Positions 6,154 through 7,310 of a DNA stretch of 7,310 nucleotides are shown one piece after another; within the stretch, counting starts at the first letter, position 1, and the number at the start of each line of letters is the position of its first letter. A model generated the notes under the pieces. The model saw only the letters and a list, made by a program, of their open reading frames with translations. It ran no database searches and was not told the origin of the DNA. The stretch comes from Alphaproteobacteria bacterium (GTDB taxonomy: Bacteria > Pseudomonadota > Alphaproteobacteria > Micropepsales > Micropepsaceae): contig JAGWRJ010000805.1 of NCBI GenBank assembly GCA_028869725.1, positions 1 through 7,310 of the forward strand, given 5' to 3'. The translations under genes were made by a program, and so were the position numbers.

Positions 6154-6443
6154 TTTATCGATAGCGTAGTTGCGGCCCATCCGGACCGCGAGCTTCTGGT
6201 CGTTCTGGATAATCTTGACAGCCAAAAGAAAGGCGAGCGGTGGCTAAAAGAAAGCGCTCGAAGGTCCACTTCCACCTCATTCCTACCCGCTCATCATGGC
6301 TCGATCAGGTCGAGGCCTGATTCTTCATTCTGCAGGGCCGGTCGCTGACAGAAACCTCCTTCACCGCTCTCAAACTGCTCTAAGGGCACATCAATGCCTT
6401 CATCGCCGCCTACAACGTGAACGCAAAGTCATTCGCTGAATAA
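6154..6443 (+). pseudogene. Remnant of an IS630-family transposase (3' part)
   Basis: Two frames joined at about base 6250 give a continuous match to the C-terminal third of IS630-type DDE transposases. The first is FIDSVVAAHPDRELLVVLDN followed by LDSQKKGERWLK. The second is KVHFHLIPTRSSWLDQVEA, then FFILQGRSLTETSFTALKLL and GHINAFIAAYNVNAKSFAE. LDN carries the second catalytic Asp, and SSWLDQVEA carries the usual Glu. Damage includes one missing base in the A-run near 6250, a TGA at 6318-6320 in place of Trp (A-W-F) and a TAA at 6381-6383. Similarity starts abruptly after base 6150 and stops early, since relatives continue about 15-25 residues past NVNAK-F. Both ends are therefore lost. It lies 80 bases after the desaturase stop, in the same direction. 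Confidence 0.85.
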
Positions 6444-6477
6444 CGGCCCATTACGGCATCTAGCTACAGTTGGCACC

Positions 6478-7021
6478 ATGGTCACAGGGCTTTTGGTGCT
6501 CACAAGGCTTTCCAGTCAGGCGGAGAATAGCAGACGGAGCACGCTCGATAAGCTAAAAAGGCAAGCATTCAGTCGATAAGCGCAGTTACATGCATAGATA
6601 CTGGACTTACACTTTCCTACGACATTCCAGGTCGTCGGTTGGCAATTGTAACGCCGGTTGGTGATATTTCGCTTGTTCCGGCAGACCAAGTCGTCAAGGT
6701 TGCAATTGATGTTGACGGTCGGACAATCGTACGGATCGACAACTTGAGTGCGGCTATCAGTGGGTTTGTTGGCGGCGCGCTCGCTGGTAAGACGGGGGAA
6801 CGCTACTCGGCGTGTTGAGCGCGACGAAAATGCGCTCGCGAAAAGCATTCGCGGATTCGGTCTAAGTGATCACGCGTAGCGATGTTCACCAAGTTGTGAA
6901 CGTCTACTTGCGTGATGATCGAAGTGGTGTAGCACGGATAGAACCGGCCCTTCGGACAGCAATTGTTGGTGCCGAGCGCTTCCCACACGATGCTGATCGG
7001 CTCATGCGATCAGTTCGGTGA
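6478..7021 (+). pseudogene. Broken gene (about 180 codons) of unknown function, with glycine-zipper segment
   Basis: A reconstructable protein runs through two frames shifts. From ATG 6478 the reading is MVTGLLVLTRLSSQAENSRR...LDKLK. At the A-run 6555-6559 the frame moves to KASIQSIS...GRRLAIVTPVGDISLVPAD, then QVVKVAIDVDGRTIVRIDNL and AISGFVGGALAGKTG. At the G-run 6794-6798 it moves again to GTLLGVLSATKMRSR. An in-frame TAA sits at 6863-6865, and the frame continues as SDVHQVVNVYLRDDRSGVAR...RTAIVGAERFPHDADRLMRSV to TGA at 7019. Each shift is explained by loss of one base from a homopolymer. The middle resembles, in layout, small bacterial proteins with a beta-rich domain followed by a GG-x-G-x3-G zipper, but I cannot name the family. 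The ATG has no clear ribosome site. Third positions are poorer in G/C than in the operon, which suggests a different origin. Confidence 0.5.
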
Positions 7022-7028
7022 ATGCGAG

Positions 7029-7079
7029 CGATGGCGAGCAGCGCTGCGTTATGTTGGGTCTGCGCGCTGCCCGCCATCG
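7029..7079. repeat. Near-perfect 16-bp inverted repeat (hairpin)
   Basis: CGATGGCGAGCAGCGC at 7029-7044 pairs with GCGCTGCCCGCCATCG at 7064-7079, 15 of 16 bases, with a 19-base loop. It begins 8 bases after the stop of the broken gene and lies about 95 bases before the next insertion sequence. No T-run follows, so it is either an unusual terminator for the broken gene or an extragenic palindrome. Confidence 0.7.
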
Positions 7080-7172
7080 GTCATGCTTGATCGTGTTGAT
7101 CTTGCGCGGCGGTGAGCTTCTCTCCTTCGCATACTTTCCCGAACGTCTGCTTTCCCTTCGCGGTCGCGACTA

Positions 7173-7310
7173 GAGCAATTCCGGGCTTAACTGAATCGGA
7201 AGGGGATTCCCAAGGGAGCGCGAGTCAGATTCACTTTTCTGGCTGGCGAAGGAGGTCTGTACCCGATGACCCGTCCCCTCTCGAACGATCTGCGTGAGCG
7301 TGTTGTGGCA
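7173..7310 (+). mobile_element. Left end of an IS630-family insertion sequence (runs off the window)
   Basis: The last 15 codons of the window are the N-terminus of an IS630-type transposase. Upstream lies GAGCAATTCCGGGCTTAACT (7173-7192), which looks like the terminal repeat of such elements. It is preceded by a TA dinucleotide at 7171-7172, the target that IS630/Tc1 elements duplicate. A short inverted pair GAATC (7193-7197) / GATTC (7205-7209) is internal. The exact boundary is inferred, because the right end is outside the window. Confidence 0.65.
7266..7310 (+). CDS. IS630-family transposase, N-terminal 15 residues (partial)
   Basis: ATG at 7266 begins MTRPLSNDLRERVVA, the characteristic start of many alphaproteobacterial IS630 transposases; the HTH that recognises the terminal repeats follows in full-length members. 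AAGGAGGT at 7249-7256, 9 bases upstream, is a strong ribosome site. The gene continues past the window edge, so whether it is intact cannot be judged. The visible part overlaps a different stretch of the protein from the remnant at 6154-6443, so the two cannot be compared directly. They are in the same direction. Confidence 0.85.
   Translation, partial: MTRPLSNDLRERVVA

Noticed and set aside
6096..6164. A 22-codon ORF (MRKIDTYVLQ...) just after the desaturase
   Set aside because: It is short, with no clear ribosome site, and runs out into the IS630 remnant. It might be the start of a gene cut by the insertion, but nothing supports that.
6444..6551. Possible tRNA or attachment site next to the IS630 remnant
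   Set aside because: No cloverleaf arms or T-loop consensus could be found.
6516..6848. A 110-codon minus-strand frame opposite the broken gene
   Set aside because: Its product is Cys/Asn/Arg-rich without protein-like patterning, while the plus-strand segments read as ordered beta-strand sequence.

Overview
The window looks like accessory DNA from a high-GC alphaproteobacterium, most likely of the Rhizobiales (Bradyrhizobium-like). The reasons are the strong G/C third-position bias of the clear genes, a HigB/HigA pair of the type I associate with rhizobia, and IS630-family insertion sequence pieces. I could not check this with a search.

Layout. Bases 1-860 are loosely organised. They hold a possible C-terminal gene fragment, a 40-residue His/Asp-rich mini-ORF, and an ORF with good coding signature (495-830) that runs up to the next gene pair. 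Bases 871-1528 are a type II toxin-antitoxin operon, higB-higA, with a candidate operator overlapping the end of the preceding ORF. A long imperfect hairpin (1541-1600) separates higBA from a convergent Crp/Fnr-fold regulator on the minus strand (1603-2295). Divergent from that regulator is the main unit, a compact operon of three genes (2394-6073): a 754-residue cytoplasmic-type arylsulfatase, a 135-residue four-helix membrane protein, and a 322-residue membrane di-iron hydroxylase/desaturase whose third histidine box resembles CrtR-type beta-carotene hydroxylase. Gaps inside the operon are 34 and 4 bases.

After the operon the DNA is decayed. There is a 3' remnant of an IS630 transposase with a frameshift and internal stops, then a broken gene of about 180 codons with two frameshifts at homopolymer runs and one internal stop. 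A near-perfect 16-bp inverted repeat follows, and then the left end and first 15 codons of a second, apparently intact IS630-family element that runs off the window.

How it may work together. The divergent arrangement suggests that the Crp-like protein controls the sulfatase operon from the 98-base shared intergenic region. The sulfatase needs a formylglycine-generating enzyme from elsewhere in the genome. A sulfatase, a small membrane protein and a membrane hydroxylase/desaturase suggest modification of a lipid-like or isoprenoid substrate carrying a sulfate ester. The substrate is unknown, and this operon is the best candidate here for an undescribed system.
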